The notes under the pieces were generated by a model. The model saw nothing but the letters and a program-made list of their open reading frames with translations, had not been told where the DNA came from and did not search any database. A DNA stretch of 64,000 bases from Tetracentron sinense (lineage: Eukaryota; Streptophyta; Magnoliopsida; Trochodendrales; Trochodendraceae): positions 23,815,250 to 23,879,249 of the forward strand of contig CM026570.1 in assembly GCA_015143295.1 (NCBI GenBank), given 5' to 3'. Numbering within the stretch: position 1 is the stretch's first letter; the number at the start of each line of letters is the position of its first letter. A program made the position numbers and the translations under genes. This document shows positions 9,017-20,736 of this stretch, one piece after another.

Positions 9017-10541
9017 CCTGTGAAAAACAGTGTGAAGAGGACGAAAATTTTTAAGAGCTAAGACCTTAAAACTCTCTGTATTTTCTTACTGTTCATCATC
9101 TTCTACACCTACTGACTTTATCATCGGAGTACAGGTCAGGGTATCACACCCTCCACTCCAACCTTCTACCGGTAAACCAGAACTTGGGAGGAACTGCTGC
9201 TGACGCGTGTCCTTTCGGTAATTTCCCCTCACATTATCAATAGCCTTCTTATCATTATTTTTATGGATAAAGCTTCTGAGACCATCTAGGGTGAAGACTG
9301 CCCCGAGACTGCGCGTAATAGCATTGAAAAATGAAAAAACAAAAGTGCACAGGATTCAAAAAAAAAATTGACTCCCTATGCCATTATGTGCTGTCTCGAT
9401 GGGGCGGTCTGTGTCTTGAACGGTCTAGTAGCAAGGTCCTATTATTATAACCATGGAGCAATAAAATCTACCTAGACCTCTCTTTGGCATAAAGCTAGAA
9501 CGCTAGAACAACGGCATAGGCCACCTTAGAAAGGTTTCCTCTTTGAAAAACTTGCTCTGTGTCCTTGGGACTGCTATTGAGCACATCAGCAACCGCTAAG
9601 CTACTCCCATCTACCACTCTAATCTTCATGTTCAGGTGCTTCTGGACATAGAGCTCGCCATTTCCACTAACTTCCTCCCCCTAAAAATCAATAAATCTTC
9701 TTAAAATTCTCTTTGACAAACCTTCTTATATGAATTTTCAGAAAAAATGAATCTTCACTACTTCAACTTGCCTGGTTCAGAAGACCTAAGCTTAACACCT
9801 TCACCCTTCTTTCTTTCGCCTCTATTATAGATATCTCTATCAAGCTATTAATTGCTCCTTTTTTCCATTGGAAATTATACTATAGAATTGTTTATGAAAA
9901 AATTTGGTGAGTCAAGCATAATGTGATCGAATTACAAACTAAGTGCAACTAAACAAAATGGAGATGACACAACCTTGTTACTTACTAGGAATTTAAATCT
10001 TAGTACTGCCCAAGTTGCATTTTGAGGTTGTTGAAGGTATTCCTCTTGACGGTAAATGTATGATTACAGATCCGAGCTAACAACATGGACTAGCATGTCA
10101 CTGGGCATAACATCACTAGATACCATTTCGACATGTAGGGGCCAGATGCCAATGAGGAAAATCCTAGCCGGAGATGGTAGACAGAATCTAGTGTAGTTGG
10201 ATGTGTTAGATGCACAACATCAGGGAAATCGTCTTGTCGTTTGAGTAAGGTTTCATATACGATCTCTCCGTAGAAGTATCCATGGTTCTGTAAATATAGT
10301 CGTACATCGGCATGAAGAGCAAGTAATTAGTCCAGAATTGGGTGTGATGAAGAGAGTGAAACCTGTTGATCAAATGTCCTTTAAATTTATTTATATATTT
10401 CGTACATACCACAAAACCAGATTAACAGCTTCATAAATTTCTCTATTTTAACTACTAAATGAGAGGCATAGGGGAGTTCCTTGTAGAATATCATTGTATG
10501 GTCAATGATAATGTGACAAAATAAGGAGAATACTAGCCCCA

Positions 10542-10961
10542 AACTACTAGAAAATGGACTATTAGCGACAGACAGTAACCGTCACTATAACCAAAATTTC
10601 TGTCGCTAACAATTTTCCGAGGGTAAAAATAGAGTATCTAATTTTTAAGACGGAATATATTTTCACCCACTAATTTAGCAACCAATACATTGGGTATAGA
10701 GTATCATGTCATCTCTAAAATTACTTTGACCCACGACTATATTTAAAGATCAATTGCTATAGACATCTCTTTTTTTGCGACGGAAGTTGTCCAATCAACA
10801 ATGGATTTTATCCATCGCTAAACACCTTTTATTGACGGACATATGACTGTCAAGAAGGTTATTTTAACAGACGAAAAAAAATCATCGCAAATTATACCTT
10901 TTACTGACACGTACATATCGGTCTCTAAAGTTCGGTCTATAAAAACATTTTTTTTGTAGTG
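10542..10961. mobile_element. CACTA-type MITE in intron 4 of copy A
   Basis: The right end reads TTTTTTTGTAGTG, the reverse complement of the CACTACAAAAAAA terminus typical of plant CACTA elements. The left end is ACTACTAGAAAATGG. Internally it repeats GCGAC/GTCGC-type motifs and has no coding capacity. Relatives occupy the same intron in B, C, D, E and remnant C', so the insertion predates the array. Copy A lacks the second element that is nested inside it elsewhere. Confidence 0.65.
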
Positions 10962-11383
10962 CAATTTCTCTCTTTCTCACTTTCTCTACAAAACCAACAG
11001 GTGTCCTCACATTTCAGGTTACTTTTGTAGTCATAATGTTTCCTAGGTGGAGGGAGTTGGCAACTGTTGGGTACTAAATTTGTTTTGTTTCAAGGTACTG
11101 TTATACACGTACACATGCCAAAACAAGCACAAATATCTTTTAAAAGAAGTTATTTAATTAATTGGGATCTAATAAATTCATACCAAAGTTAGAATACTTT
11201 ATAAATCCATTAAGACACTTAAAGTAGTTATATTAAATGTTAAATTAAAAATATAAATAATTCATTTAATAATCTTCCATTTTAAATAACTAAGCTGAAT
11301 ATCGTTTTAACCAAAAAAAAAATAACTAATCTAGTAGCTACTAACCCATTTAAGTTAACAAACCTTAATATTAGGACACCTAA

Positions 11384-11420
<37 letters not shown>

Positions 11421-12028
11421 ATCCACCTAATATTAATAAATTTTGTTTTTATTCATTTAAGTGGAATTTCTTTAATATGTTTAAACGCTCTATTGTAAGT
11501 TTAAGCTTATTAGATTTCAGAGTTTATATATACTATTTTTATAAATATAAGTAATTACCAAAAAAAATAGAAATTTTTTATAAATTTAAACTTATTAGTT
11601 ATAAATTATATATACTTACTAATTATAAACTATAAAATATATAATATATTATAATTAATATTTGAATTATGCTGTAATTAATATAATAAGTATAAACTAT
11701 ATAGTTGAATAATTGTTAATTAGGGTTAAATTAAAAATAGTATACTTTTTTTGTGTCCAACAAAATTGTATATATACATTGAAAAAGATGTCGAAGTATT
11801 AAAAAATCATGGAAAATCCGAAAAACAAATTATTTATTTCGAACAAATTTTCAAAATTTGGGAGCTAGGGTACCATTTAATGGAGGTGAAAGAGCTAGCA
11901 TTTAATGGAATCCACTTTCTAGATTCAGTGGCTAGATTTTTCTCATTGCATAGATGGAGGGATCTCATAGATGGTATCAGTGTAAGCCGCTTATAGACAG
12001 TGAATATTTGGGTGGATTGTGGACTTAC
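10962..12028. other. AT-rich part of intron 4, copy A
   Basis: Intronic sequence matching copies B (22790-23780) and E (52480-53443). It contains an (AT)n microsatellite at about 11388-11414 that differs in length between copies. About 900 bp present in B, E and the A'/C' remnants are missing near 11025. No coding potential seen. Confidence 0.7.
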
Positions 12029-12265
12029 GATGGAGTATACATGAGGTACTTGAGAGGTGGAAGGATATGGAAGACCCTCTTTGGGACAAGCTCGATGTTG
12101 CAGTGCCCCATGTTGTTCATGAAATCTATATAAGTGATGTACCCGAGAATGGCTGCCACGGAAGCAGTTCCAGTGAAAACCATTGTCAGCAACGGGATTG
12201 CAAACAGTACGAAGTACATGATATGCTATGCAAACGGATGAATTACAGCTGCCACATAACCAGAA

Positions 12266-12630
12266 CTAATTTTTCAGTTGTAACCGGTTTTGGGCAAAAC
12301 CGGTTAAACCCTGTGGTCGCCACATGTCCCTTTTTACACTTCTTAACTGTGGTTAAGATTCTCCTATCCCTAGAGTTCACTCACCTCTCTTTGGTTTTCA
12401 GAAAATTATTTTTTTTAAATTAACCCTAAGAGTTGGTAAATTTTAACCACAGTTAACAAAACTTTTTATTATTTTTTTCTAAAAACCAAGAATAGGTGGG
12501 TGAACCTCAGGGGTGAATGAATCTTAACCATAGTTAAAGAGGTATCAAAAGAGACATGTGGCTACCTCAGGGGCGTAACTGGTTTTAGCAAAACTGGTTA
12601 CAACTAGAGAAGAATACATCCTCTTTTTGT
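12266..12630. mobile_element. foldback MITE, left end lost at a breakpoint
   Basis: Inverted ends built around GTTGTAACCGGTTTT and AAAACTGGTTACAAC, with a palindromic interior (ACCACAGTTAA/TTAACTGTGGT). It is the paralogue of the complete insertion at 37863-38200. Here the left flank is CER1 intron 3 instead of the expected CACTA-MITE end, so the outermost left bases were lost when copy A was fused to remnant A'. Confidence 0.75.
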
Positions 12631-13576
12631 TTTCTCTATGAAACCAAGAAGTGTCCTCACATTTCAGGAAGTGGAAAGATTTAAATACTGAAGCTGGCTG
12701 TTAAAAGATAGCTGTTGGTCGCATAGAGGCATAGAGAAAGTACAGAGGAGAGAACTGAGGCCAGCATTCCCCAAACTTATTTGGATAATTAATTATCAAA
12801 ATATGAGATGGAAGAAATTAGTCCAAATCAAACGATATTAAAATTCTAATCAGATATCCTTAGTTTTGATGGGTCATTAAAGTTATGGTTAGTTATGGTT
12901 AGCTTTACATAAGATGAATCATATCTTAGTTTTGATGGGTCATTAAAGTTATGGTTAGCTGTACATAAGATGAATTGATTCCATGGTCCAGATTGATGAG
13001 AATATAAAAGGAAAATAGTTAAGGTACCGGAAAAACCATTTCAAAACCTAAGATTGGACCTCATTAGTCCATCCACCTCTTAAATACTCACCAACTGTTA
13101 CCCATTTCAAAACCTAAGCTGGCTCTTAAATACACATTTGTACACGAAAACGGTGGGGGGATTAAGAACTCTCTATTATTAATGAATCCTGGCCCAACAC
13201 TCCTCCCACCCCTAAATAATAATAATATTTGAATTAGTCCATCCACCTCTTAAATACTCACTCTTACGATTGTAAAAAGCTCTCAACAACATGGATTAAT
13301 TCTAAAAACAATTATAATATATATGGGTCGGGTCTAGTCAAAAAGGATCCGACTCATTTACCATTGATTCGGTTTGGAATGGGTCTAATAAATGTAGAGT
13401 TTGGTACTATCCGAACTCCATCACCACCGGAGGCCCATCATGGATGGGTCAGGTCCATCAATGATCAAAATGGGTGAATCAGTGAAACCCATCGATTGGC
13501 CTGCATGGCTGCATGTGATGTCGGCAAGCGGGACAAAAATAGTATTTGAGGACCACCACATCAGAGTTCAGACAGC
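12631..13576. other. intron 4 segment of remnant A'
   Basis: Non-coding. Matches 38210-39215 in remnant C' and 21840-22770 in intron 4 of copy B. It contains a local duplication (ATGGGTCATTAAAGTTATGG at about 12868 and 12937). No gene seen. Confidence 0.7.
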
Positions 13577-13787
13577 CCATATCTCCTTTCGTTGCAAATG
13601 AGTATATATATGCTATGCACCACCCATGGGGCCAAAATCATGTACTTCAACCACATGAAACAATATTAACAAATAAGACACAAAGAAAGAAAGAGTTTTA
13701 AAGGAGGGAAGAGCTAAATGGAAATACCTTAAGGTTTCCAAGCTGCTTCCATGGCCATTCAGTGAGAACTCCTGGTCGAGATGCCAT
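13577..13787 (-). pseudogene. CER1: CER1 remnant A': exon 1 and part of exon 2
   Basis: Exon 1 (13728-13787) is a perfect 20-codon start exon beginning Met-Ala-Ser-Arg-Pro-Gly with a GT donor. Exon 2 survives only from 13644 down to 13577, where it stops at CCATATCTCC and is joined to intron 4 sequence. A 4-bp TATA expansion also shifts its frame. The rest of exon 2 and exons 3-4 of this copy are deleted. Remnant C' at 39216-39422 has the same exon 2 breakpoint, so both descend from one deletion event. Confidence 0.88.
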
Positions 13788-15429
13788 CTCTTTCTTTTTA
13801 AGTTCTCGGTATTGGGATGCAAAGTGAGTTTCCCTCTGGAACGTTATAAACCCACTTCTTTCTCTACTTAATAGTTTTCAGCAGTACTTATGAATGTGGT
13901 TGAACCAGTTTTCAGCACTTCCATCTCTCTACTTGATAAGGACATTATAAACCCGTTTGAGGTTTACTGATACAACTAGCTGTGGCTCCTCAAAAAAAGA
14001 AAAAACTCTTAAAAGAGAATCCCACTGTGGATACGTTTAGACCACAACCCCAGTTAGCCTTGGTTAGGTTAGTGGGTTGGAGGGCGGGCTAAGCATAGTG
14101 GGCCTAGCTATGAAACGCCACACCTTTACTCAAGGGGATTCCTCACATCAGCATGGGATTGTCTCTAGTAGATGTCAAAAAATGGTCTCTGGTATACATT
14201 ATCCGACATGTGGCGATAAAAAGGGGGAGAAGTCATTTTATTTTCTCCCCATGTGTTTTCCTTCTCCCCACTTGATATCTGATCACCCTATTTTATCATC
14301 ACATGTTTCATGATGTGTGTAGCCAGAGACCATTTTTCTGGGACAATATCGTGCCCCTAACATCGGGATATACACACTACCAATGGCACAAGCCAGCTGG
14401 TGTATTAAGAAGACTTGTCATGTTGAGGAGTGCTAGCCCTTCCACCAACTATCTATCCATTCTATAATGATTAATATACTTTCTCACAAAAAAATAGACC
14501 GGTGATTGGTAGAGGGTGAGAGTATGAGTTCACTAAAAGTTGGGCTAGCATGCCTCGTGTTGTGAACTATGACGATCAATCATCATTGAAGCATATTTCA
14601 CGTATTGAAGTAGTAGTGCTAGCACTACTCTTGAAGTAGATATTCTCTATTACAAATTATTGGTTGAAAGCTATTTTCTCACTGAAACGAACTGCAAAAA
14701 ATAGCTAGACACCAAACTTTTAACTTATTAACTACAGGAGAAATTGTCGGATTCACCAGCCCTACACGGTGCACCATCTATTTGATCAAATGGTTAAGAT
14801 TATTTATGGACTAGGTACCATTTAAAAGATGAGCCATAGATGTATGGTGCAAGCCTAATTGGGTGATGTGCAAAAAATTTCAGCACCATTAATTCATTTT
14901 TCTTGTCTCCTTCTAATTCACTAGCCTAATTGAATGAAGGCAACCTCAAATAATCAAAAATTGACATGTAGATAATTAAATTCCTAACACCAATTGATCT
15001 ATCAAAGAAAATCCAAAGCATATTATAAATAACATTATTAATTTTCAATGAAATAAAGAAAATCTCAACTAAACCAAAAATTGCCAAACCAAAAACTGAC
15101 AACGGGAAAAAATGTTAGCGAATGGAGAAAGAGAAGCGGTTTAATACTAGGGTGCACATTGTGGAAAACTTTAATACTGGGATGCACATTGTGGAAAAAT
15201 TCAAAATAGAAATCATTTCATGGGGTTATCAAATATTGAGTTTTGCCAAGCACCACCTTAAATTTAATAATAGTCTTTTTCTAATATATAATGCTTTTTA
15301 ACCATTAGAAATCATTTCATTGTTTGTACCGTGCAATTGAAAAGCTCAACCCTATTCTTTTAGTTGTACTGCATGTTATAAATTAAAATGAGACACCGGC
15401 CACGAGATAACCCCAAAATATATTTCTAC
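13788..15429. other. intergenic and intronic spacer between A' and exon 8 of copy B
   Basis: Upstream flank of A' followed by intron 8 sequence of copy B. Homology with copies C and E (31405 onward) begins only near 14715, so exons 9 and 10 of B are deleted. A small MITE lies at 14177-14337. The whole block matches 39423-41108. No gene seen. Confidence 0.7.
14177..14337. mobile_element. small MITE with AAAAATGGTCTCTGG termini
   Basis: The end AAAAAATGGTCTCTGG is mirrored by CCAGAGACCATTTTT at the other side, and the inverted similarity continues inward (ACATGTG, GATAAAA). The paralogous copy is at 39811-39972. The target duplication is not clear. Confidence 0.6.
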
Positions 15430-16466
15430 CTTTTGAGATAAACTTTTTGAAGAAATTACCAAATATCTTCCTAACTCTAGAGGGAATTTTAATTTAAGCT
15501 TCTCATATTCATCCTTGTGCATCACTGTCACCTGTTCCAATTTTAACATTTATCAAATGAACAAATAAAAAGATGCATATGATAAATCACTATTATATTC
15601 AGTTACAATGGCTGATATCTCAAGAGAGATTAGAAACATCACCCCGAACCCCTAAGCCTCATTCCTCACAAGCCATAATATGTACCAACTTTGTCTGAAA
15701 AATTATGGCTATCAATTCTTAGAAACTAGGGTTGGAATTGAGAGTTGTACTTGTCCACTTGAGTTTAGGACTTGAAAGGTGAGAAACCTAAATACAAATT
15801 ATAGGGTGGAGACTGCCCGAGACCACGCCTAATTGCATGGAAAAATGAAAAAACAAAAGTGCACAGGATTCAAAAAAAAAATTGAATCCCTATGCCGTTA
15901 TGTGCTATCTCGATGGGGCGGTCTGTGCCCTGAACGGTCTAGTAGCAAAGTCCTATTATTATAACCATAGAGCAATAAAATCTACTTGGATCTCTCTTTG
16001 GCATAAAGCTAGAACAATGTGTCACGGCCTTAATTATTTCTCCAACCTTGACCATGTGGCACTCATGCTAGAGTCCGTCCTAGACGAGTCAGCCTTACCT
16101 TGAAGCTAGTAGGGGACAAGTAAGAACACTCTATGGAAGAATACTCACACTCTTATTACTCAAGAAGGTTTACACTTGGATGGATTGGATACCATTGATT
16201 GGATTGTTGGATTGGATGATTACAAATGAGGGGGTCATTCCCCTTTTTAGTTCTAGAAAATTCTCACCTCCTTTCCTAAGAATACTCTAGAGGGGTAGAA
16301 CTCTCTACCACCTTATTTCTAGAATCTCTTACATTCTAGATTATTCCTACCACCTCCTCTCTAAGAACCTTCTAGAGAGTTTCTACACTTTTCTACTTCT
16401 TATGAATATATTAGAAACATTACTAGAATATATATACAAGTCTACTACAAAATTTTGGGTGTGACA

Positions 16467-17525
16467 CTCTCCCCCGCTTAAATTTGCGACGCCCTCGTCG
16501 TGACTTATTTCTGTGCCGCCTTCTCCATTTCCTACGCTTTCTCCACTTCAAGGTCTTCCATTCATTTCTCTTTGCGAAGTGAAGATCCTCGAACCATTTT
16601 GTAACTATTTTGGTCCCTAGCACCAATGAGACCATGCCTGGTTCCTCCTTCCTCAAGGAGTTAGTACGGGACATAGGTGCCCTTTTCACCATGTCCCTAA
16701 ACTTCACCTTCAAGTTGAGTTGGTAGTCATTCAGCCCGACTACCGACAACTTCACCTTCCCCATCCATGCTCCGCTATGCAGCCTCGCTCCCTGGACCAC
16801 ACCATGAATGGGTTGAGATTCCATTTCGACAGCCTGGATCATCCCCGATCCCTTGACCATCATCAGTGCCTGCCCCTTTGTCTCTTCCCCTGAGACAAAG
16901 TCGTTTTTAGCCTCCGTGTCCCCCTATCCACGCGAGGTATCCCCATCAAAGTGCTCCTCTACGATCCTAAGCCCTTCAACCTCGGGCTTAGTCGTATCCA
17001 CCTCCGTCATCAGGTTGAGAAGCTGCACTATCCCTGTGCTTGGTTCCTCATCACCATTATCCTCATCCTCCTCATCCGAGTCTTCAACTTACCATTCTCT
17101 GCTCAACAACTTTGCTAGTCGGACCTTGAGCACTTCGCAATCCCTAGCATTGTGAGTCCCATCGCAGATGAAGCACTAGGAGTTGATCCTTTATATCCTC
17201 CTTCCCACGGCAAGCTTTCTCTCGGCTTGTCGTTGTTCCATCCACTCCTTCCACTCCTTGATGGTTTCTCCCAGTTGCCATTGAGTAACGAGCATCGTAC
17301 TCCTGGTGATCGGCATATCCCCTTCGGGGTTGCTCGATTCCCCTCTCGAGTCCCGTCATGCATGAACCCAACTCCCTCGCGGGATCTCCCTTGCTCGTCC
17401 ACTCCGAAGTTGAAAACCATAACTTTGCCTTCCTTGTCCCCAAGTTGTTCCACCACAATCCCTGTTATAGTAGCCTCCTCAATCCCACCCCTTACGACCC
17501 TCTCGTAACCCGCTCTGATACCACT
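16467..17525 (-). pseudogene. gag-protease remnant of the LTR element, first interior
   Basis: On the - strand a zinc knuckle Cys-Phe-Ile-Cys-...-His-Asn-Ala-Arg-Asp-Cys lies near 17160-17125. An acidic Asp/Glu/Ser stretch follows, then a protease C-terminal half (Gln-Pro-Ile-His-Gly-Val near 16815) with the usual downstream hydrophobic strand pattern. The Asp-Thr-Gly active-site segment that should precede Gln-Pro-Ile-His-Gly is missing. Frameshifts separate the parts. RT onward is absent, and the frame runs into a basic Lys/Arg tail at the purine tract. Confidence 0.7.
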
Positions 17526-17993
17526 TGTCATAGCCTTAATTATTTCCCCAACCTTGACCATGTGGCACTTGTGCTAGAGTCCATCCTAGACGAGTCAGCT
17601 TTACCCTGAAGCTAGTAAGAGAGAAGTAAAAACACTCTATAGAAGAATACTCACACTGTTATTACTCAAGAAGGTTTACACTTGGATGGATTGGATACCT
17701 TGGATTGGATTGTTTGATTGGATGATTACAAATGAGGGGGTCATTCCCCTTTTATAGTTCTCATGGAAGGTTCTAGATTCTAGAACATTCCCACCTCCTT
17801 TCCTAAAAATACTCTAGAGGGGTAGAACTCTCTACCACCTTATTTCAAGAATCCCCTATATTCTAGATTATTCCTACCACCTCCTCCCTAGGAACCTTCT
17901 AGAAAGTTTCTACACTTTTCTATTTCCTTTGAATATACTAGAAACCCTACTAGTATATATATACAAGTCTACTACGAAATTTGGGGTGTGACC

Positions 17994-19107
17994 CTCTCCC
18001 CCACCTAAATTCACGACGTCCTCGTCACGACTTATTTATGTGCCGCCTTCTCCATTTCCTGTGCTTTCTCCACTTCAGGGTCTTCCATTCATTTTCCTTT
18101 GCGAAGTGAAAATCCTCGAACCATTTTGTAACTATTTTGGTCCCTAGCACCAATAGGACCATGCCTGGTTCCTCCTTCCTCAAGGAGTTAGTACGGGGCA
18201 TAGGTGCCCTTTTCACCAAGCCCCCAAACTTCACCTTCAAGTTGAGTTGGTAGTCATTCAGCCCGACTACCGACAACTTCACCTTTCCCATCCATGCTCC
18301 GCTATGCAGCCTCGCTCCCTGGACCACACCATGAATGGGTTGAGATTCTATTTCGATAGCCTGGATCATGCTCGATCCCTTGACCGTCATCAATGCCTGC
18401 CCCTTTGTCTCTTCCCCTGAGACAAAGTCGTTTTTAGCCTCCGTGTGCGAGGTATCCCCATCGAAGTGCTCCTTTATGATCCTAAGCCCTTCACCCTCAG
18501 GCTCGGTCGTATCCACCTCCGTCGTCGGGTTGAGAAGCTGCACTATCCCTATGCTCGGCTCCTCATCACCATTATGCTCATCCGAGTCTTCATCTGACCA
18601 TTCTCCACTCAATAACTTTGCTAGTCAGGCCTTGCGCACTTCGCTATCCCTAGCATTGTGAGTCCTATCGCAGATGAAGCACTAGGAGTTGATCCTTTGT
18701 ATCCTCCTTCCTGCAGCAAGCTCTCTCTCGACTTGTCGTTTGTCCATCCACTCCTTCCACTCCTTGATGGTTTCTCCCAGTTGCCATTAAGTAACGAGCA
18801 TCGCACTCCTGGTGTTCGGCATCTCCCTTTTGGGTTGCTCGATTCCCCTCTCGAGTCCCGTCATGCATGAACCCAACTCCCTCGCGCGATCTCCCTTGCT
18901 CGCCACGACAAGCGCTCCCCCGACAAGTCATGTTCCCATGGCTCCTTAAGCATCCTTGGACTCGCTCCTCCTTGGCTCGTCCACTCCCAAGTTGAAAACC
19001 ATAGCTTTGCCTTCCATGTCCCCAAGTTGTTGCACCACAATCCCTGCTGTTGTAGCCTCCTCAATCCAACCCGTTACGACCCTCTCGTAACCTGCTCTGA
19101 TACCACT
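17994..19107 (-). pseudogene. gag-protease remnant of the LTR element, second interior
   Basis: Same architecture as the first interior; the longest piece is the - ORF from about 18612 to 18025 (acidic stretch, then the protease C-terminal half). The zinc-knuckle segment lies near 18660. It contains extra sequence around 18900-18970 that the first interior lacks, so the two interiors are not copies made by simple duplication in place. Confidence 0.7.
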
Positions 19108-20736
19108 TGTCACGGCCTTAATTATTTCCCCAACCTTGACTGTGTGGCACTCGTGCTAGAGTCCGTCCTACACGAGTCAGCCTTACCCTGAAGCTAGTAC
19201 GGGAGAAGTAAGAACACTCTATAGAAGAATACTCATACTCTTATTACTCAAGAAGGTTTACACTTGGATGGATTGGAAACCTTGGATTGGATTGTTGGAT
19301 TGGATGATTACAAATGACGGGGTCATTCCCCTTTTATAGTTCTCATGGAAAGGTTCTAGATTCTAGAACATTCGCACCTCCTTTCCTAAGAATACTCTAG
19401 AGGGGTAGAACCCTCTATCACCTTATTTCTAGAATCTCCTACATTCTAGATTATTCCTACCACCTCCTCTCTAGGAACCTTCTAGAGAGGTTCTACACTT
19501 TTCTACTTCCTATGAACATACTAGAAACCCCATTAGTATATATATACAAGTCTACTACAAAATTTGGCTTGTGACAAATAGCATAGGCCACCTTAGAAAG
19601 GTTTCCTCTTAGCAAAACTTGCTCTGTGTATTTGGGAATGCTATTGAGCACAACAGCAACCACTAAGCTACTCCCATCTACCACTCTAATCTTCATGTTT
19701 GGGTGCTTCTGGACATAGAGCTAGCCTTTTCCATTAAGTTCCTCCCCCTAAAAATCAATAAATCTTCTTAAAATTCTCTTTGACAAACCTTCTTGCAAGA
19801 ATTTTATAAAAAAATTAATCTTCACTACTTCAACTTGCCCGGTTCAGAAGACCTAAGCTTAACACCTTCACCCTTCTTTCTTCTGCCTCTATTATAGATT
19901 TCTCTATCAAGCTAATAATTGATCCATTTTTCCATTGGAAATTATACTACAGAATAGTTTATGAAAAAACATGGTGAGTCAAGCATAATGTGATCGAATT
20001 ACAAACTAAGTGCGACTAATCAAAATGGAGATGACACAACCTTGTTACTTACTTGGAATTTAAATCTTGGTACTGCCCAAGTTTGCATTTTGAGGTTGCT
20101 GAAGGTATTCCTCGAGACGGTAAATGTATGATTACAAATCCGAGCTAAATACATGGACCAACATGCCACTGGCCATAACATTACTAGATACCATTTCGAC
20201 ATGTAGGGTCTAGATGCCAATGAGGAAAATCCTAGCCGGAGATGGTAGACAGAATCTAGTGTAGTTGGATGTGTTAGATGCACAACATCAGGGAAATCCT
20301 CTTGTCGTTTGAGTGAGGTTTCATATACGATCTCCGTAGAAGTATCCATGGTTCTGTAAATGTAGTCGTACATCGGCATGAAGTGCGAGTAATTGGTCCG
20401 GAATTGGGTGTGATGAAGAGAGTGAAACCTATTGGTTAAATGTCCTTTAAATTTATCTATATATTTCATACATACCTCCAAACCAGATCAACAGCTTCAT
20501 AAATTTCTCAATTTTAACCACTAAATGATAGACATAGGGGAGTGCTTTGTAGAATATCATTGTATGGTCAATGATAATGTGAAAATAATAAGGAGAATGC
20601 TGGCCCCAAACTACTAGAAAATGGACTATTAGCCACCAACAATAATGGTCACCATAACTAAAACTTCCGTTGCTAACAGTTTTAGCAATAGAAAACCAAA
20701 CATTCACAATTCCAAGGGTAAAAATAGAATCTCTAA

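Larger units (their letters stand above)
1..9231 (+). mobile_element. Tat-clade Ty3/gypsy LTR retrotransposon, 5' part outside window
   Basis: The order gag, protease, RT, RNase H, second (archaeal-type) RNase H, integrase is that of the plant Tat clade of Ty3/gypsy elements, which carry two RNase H domains and often extra ORFs. The 5' LTR and start of gag are left of the window. The right end is set by comparison with paralogous empty sites at about 32695 and 48605: flanking homology resumes at 9232, directly after an LTR end reading CCCCTCA. The element sits in intron 7 of CER1 copy A, in the opposite orientation to that gene, and separates it from exons 8-10. It is defective: two stops in integrase, an altered protease triad, an altered RNase H residue, and lesions in the antisense gene. 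The layout is seen; the clade call is from family knowledge. Confidence 0.9.
8400..9231 (+). mobile_element. 3' LTR of the Tat element
   Basis: The right end is certain because intron 7 homology with copies C and E resumes at 9232. The left end is inferred from TGTAATGGG at 8400 just after a purine-rich AAAGGGGCAA at about 8388-8397, a plausible polypurine tract. This gives an 832-bp LTR of the form TG...CA. It contains a 46-bp triple repeat, a hairpin and a TATA box (separate entries). The predicted 5-bp target duplication is CATTA (9232-9236). Confidence 0.75.
9472..12248 (-). pseudogene. CER1: CER1 copy A: exons 7-4, disrupted
   Basis: Exons recognised against intact copy C: exon 4 at 12029-12248, exon 5 at 9986-10362, exon 6 at 9772-9879, exon 7 at 9472-9680. 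Exon 4 carries an in-frame TAG where the other copies read GAG. Exon 5 has a two-base insertion and a one-base deletion, so it is 377 instead of 376 bp. Exon 7 has an 8-bp duplication (GCTAGAAC repeated) that shifts the frame. Exons 8-10 would lie left of the window beyond the Tat insertion in intron 7. Exons 1-3 are missing; a breakpoint near 12265 joins intron 3 to a different remnant (A'). Not a functional wax gene. Confidence 0.9.
16020..19576 (-). mobile_element. non-autonomous gypsy-type LTR element, LTR-int-LTR-int-LTR tandem
   Basis: Three LTRs (16020-16466, 17526-17993, 19108-19576; TGTCACGGCC...GTGACA) flank two internal regions, all in - orientation. A 12-bp primer binding site TGGTATCAGAGC, complementary to initiator tRNA-Met, follows the LTR at 19105-19094 and again at 17523-17512. 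Purine tracts (AGGTGGGGGAGAGG type) precede each downstream LTR. Only gag and protease remnants are present; RT and integrase are absent. Three LTRs with two interiors is the expected product of unequal recombination between LTRs. The insertion splits CER1 exon 7; intact sites are at 32949 and 48885. Confidence 0.9.

Noticed and set aside
13613-13822. 69-codon - ORF as a novel small gene, also at 39248-39457
   Set aside because: It reads through CER1 exon 1 in a different frame from the true 20-codon start exon and through intron 1.
16853-17609. + strand Ser/Pro-rich ORFs, also at 18368-18870 and 42540-43386
   Set aside because: Complementary to the gag-protease remnant; the LTR, PBS and purine-tract orientation shows the coding strand is -.
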